Origin: Nymphaea colorata
Lineage: Eukaryota; Streptophyta; Magnoliopsida; Nymphaeales; Nymphaeaceae
DNA length: 64,000 bases
NCBI RefSeq assembly: GCF_008831285.2
Contig: NC_045145.1
Span: forward strand, 12,708,802 to 12,772,801
Direction of reading: 5' to 3'
Part shown: one piece after another, positions 62,641-64,000 of the stretch
Numbering within the stretch: the stretch's first letter is position 1
Layout: each line of letters begins with the position of its first letter
Translations under genes and position numbers: made by a program
Notes under the pieces: generated by a model
Seen by the model: the letters and a program-made list of their open reading frames with translations, nothing else
Databases searched by the model: none
What the model was told of the DNA's origin: nothing

Positions 62641-63761
62641 CTCTCAAAATGTAGAGATTAGTAAGATCTTTAGAACAAGCATTCTAACAGTGCCAAGATT
62701 GTGAGTCATGAGTTTGGCTTTTTCAAGTCAGCCACTATTATTTTAATTGCTTATTTCCCTTTTCTGACATGACATCTCTTCTTTTAATTGCATGATGGAG
62801 TCTTAAGAACAAGCAATATACAAATTTCTCAAGGTAAAATCATTCCTTTGAGTGGGTTTTTAAGGCCAACAATTTGAATGTGAATGAGATCAGTCATGGG
62901 TGACATGATCAAGCTTAAAAGCAACTAGTCCTATCAAGACCAGATAATAAAAACTTAGACTAGGAATAATCTTTTTATCTAGATTAATGGATTGGTGATG
63001 TTAGGTTTAGAACCATCCAAATCATAGGGTATGAGTACAAGTTTACACTGGGATGCCCATGGCGAATAGTTGTTTGTTTTCAACTAGGTGAACATAATTA
63101 AAACCAATTGGGAGCAAGAAGAAAGGAAAAAGATTAGCAAGTTAAAAACTTATTTAGGAAGTGATCAAGTTGTTTAATAATTAATTTGGATGTTGCTAGT
63201 GCCATGTTTGGCACTCATGCTATGAGAAAAAGTGCCAATAGAATAAGAATATGAGGGACCAGCCTGAGAGTTTTATCCTTCTAGAACTTGTTTCCATAAG
63301 TGTGCTCATCTGCAAGATTCTATAATTCAAAATGGAGAATTAGCAATGCCGATGGAGTAGCTTCTTTCATTTCTTTAACCCTCCAATGTTCTCATGTCTC
63401 CTTTTCAATCTTATTGGTTGAGTTTATCACTAGTGTACGAGATCCAATTTTAATTAGTATTTGAGGCCAAACATACTAATTTCAAGTAGCAATTGGAAAA
63501 TATGACTAGCTAAAATGTGATGTCATCATGGCTCTGAATGGTAGCATCAACAATGGACTTTTGATTCTATTTGCTATAAACATCCACTTGCACTCATCAC
63601 TTGAGAGCTATACAGATCAAATAAAGGTTCATGACGACTGTCAATAGAAGAATAGGCAGTTGAAATACATCACACATGTTGTACTTTGTCCATCTCTATT
63701 TGAACCTCGTGCACTATGTTAGACTTACAAAGAAATGTTTCCTTTTGCTTTGATTGAGAGA
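62641..63761. other. Repeat-like DNA, no gene recognised
   Basis: No coding motif is clear. It is probably old retroelement debris between the copia gag fragment and the LINE fragment. Confidence 0.35.
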
Positions 63762-63958
63762 ATGAACCATCTCAAGGAAAATCAAAATGTTTTCTTGATA
63801 TATCTACCTATGAAAAAGGCCAATTGGTTTTGAGCAATAACTTTTTTAAAGAATACTCCTCACCTTATTCACTACTTCCTCTACCACATATTTGTAAACC
63901 ATATTGGATAGGTTGATGGGTCTAAAATTCTTAAACTTGTTAGTCCATTTCATTGTGC
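63762..63958 (-). mobile_element. LINE (L1-type) reverse transcriptase fragment
   Basis: The minus strand reads KNFRPINLSNMVYKYVVEEV followed by VNKVRSIL, then after a frameshift NQLAFFIGRYIKK. This is the FRPISL-N--YK...NQ-AF--GR block of plant L1-type reverse transcriptases. Short, shifted and without flanking domains in the window; it may continue past the right edge. Confidence 0.7.
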
Positions 63959-64000
63959 ATTTTGAGAAATTTACTATGAATAAAGAAGTCATTTACTTTA

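Overview
The window looks like nuclear DNA of a flowering plant. It carries plant-type genes with GT-AG introns (DUF247, COBRA-like, SAUR, mitochondrial-type HPPK/DHPS, a cytosolic-type 6-phosphogluconolactonase), Ty1/copia and LINE remnants, many MITE-like elements, and AT-rich spacers with long microsatellites. I cannot assign the species. Nothing bacterial, viral, CRISPR-like or organellar was seen.

Layout. A single-exon, GC-rich DUF247 gene lies at 1187-2536 (-). It is followed by about 7 kb of gene-poor DNA with a ~520 bp (AT)n tract. A three-exon RRM gene similar to Arabidopsis AtE1 and the RRM part of cyclophilin E runs 10067-13951 (+). I rebuilt its exons by eye; its first intron holds a broken SAUR gene and its second a 3x tandem repeat. 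From 14 to 22.5 kb there is an unrecognised ORF and a dense set of small inverted-repeat transposons, one nested in another. A six-exon COBRA-like gene occupies 24843-28020 (-). A two-exon HPPK/DHPS folate-synthesis gene occupies 32383-34030 (-), with a probable non-coding first exon near 37.1-37.4 kb. A structurally complete but coding-dead copia element (38507-43402, TSD CGCAC) abuts a NOP14-like gene fragment. A truncated second copia lies at about 45.6-48.0 kb. A three-exon 6-phosphogluconolactonase gene spans 48810-56520 (-) because its second intron is 6.7 kb and contains two hAT-like elements with 8-bp target duplications. The last 4 kb hold a PIF/Harbinger-like 2.46 kb element (59889-62346) that appears to carry an intron-containing fragment of ribosomal protein L23A, then copia gag and LINE reverse-transcriptase debris.

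The genes do not form a pathway. They are housekeeping or cell-wall genes set in transposon-rich DNA: RNA binding, GPI-anchored wall protein, folate synthesis and oxidative pentose phosphate. The most interesting content is the transposon biology: gene-fragment capture (L23A, possibly SAUR and NOP14), non-autonomous elements with elaborate subterminal repeats and palindromes, and intron growth by insertion. I found no convincing new multi-gene system. All exon models and family calls are by eye from conserved motifs; no search was run.
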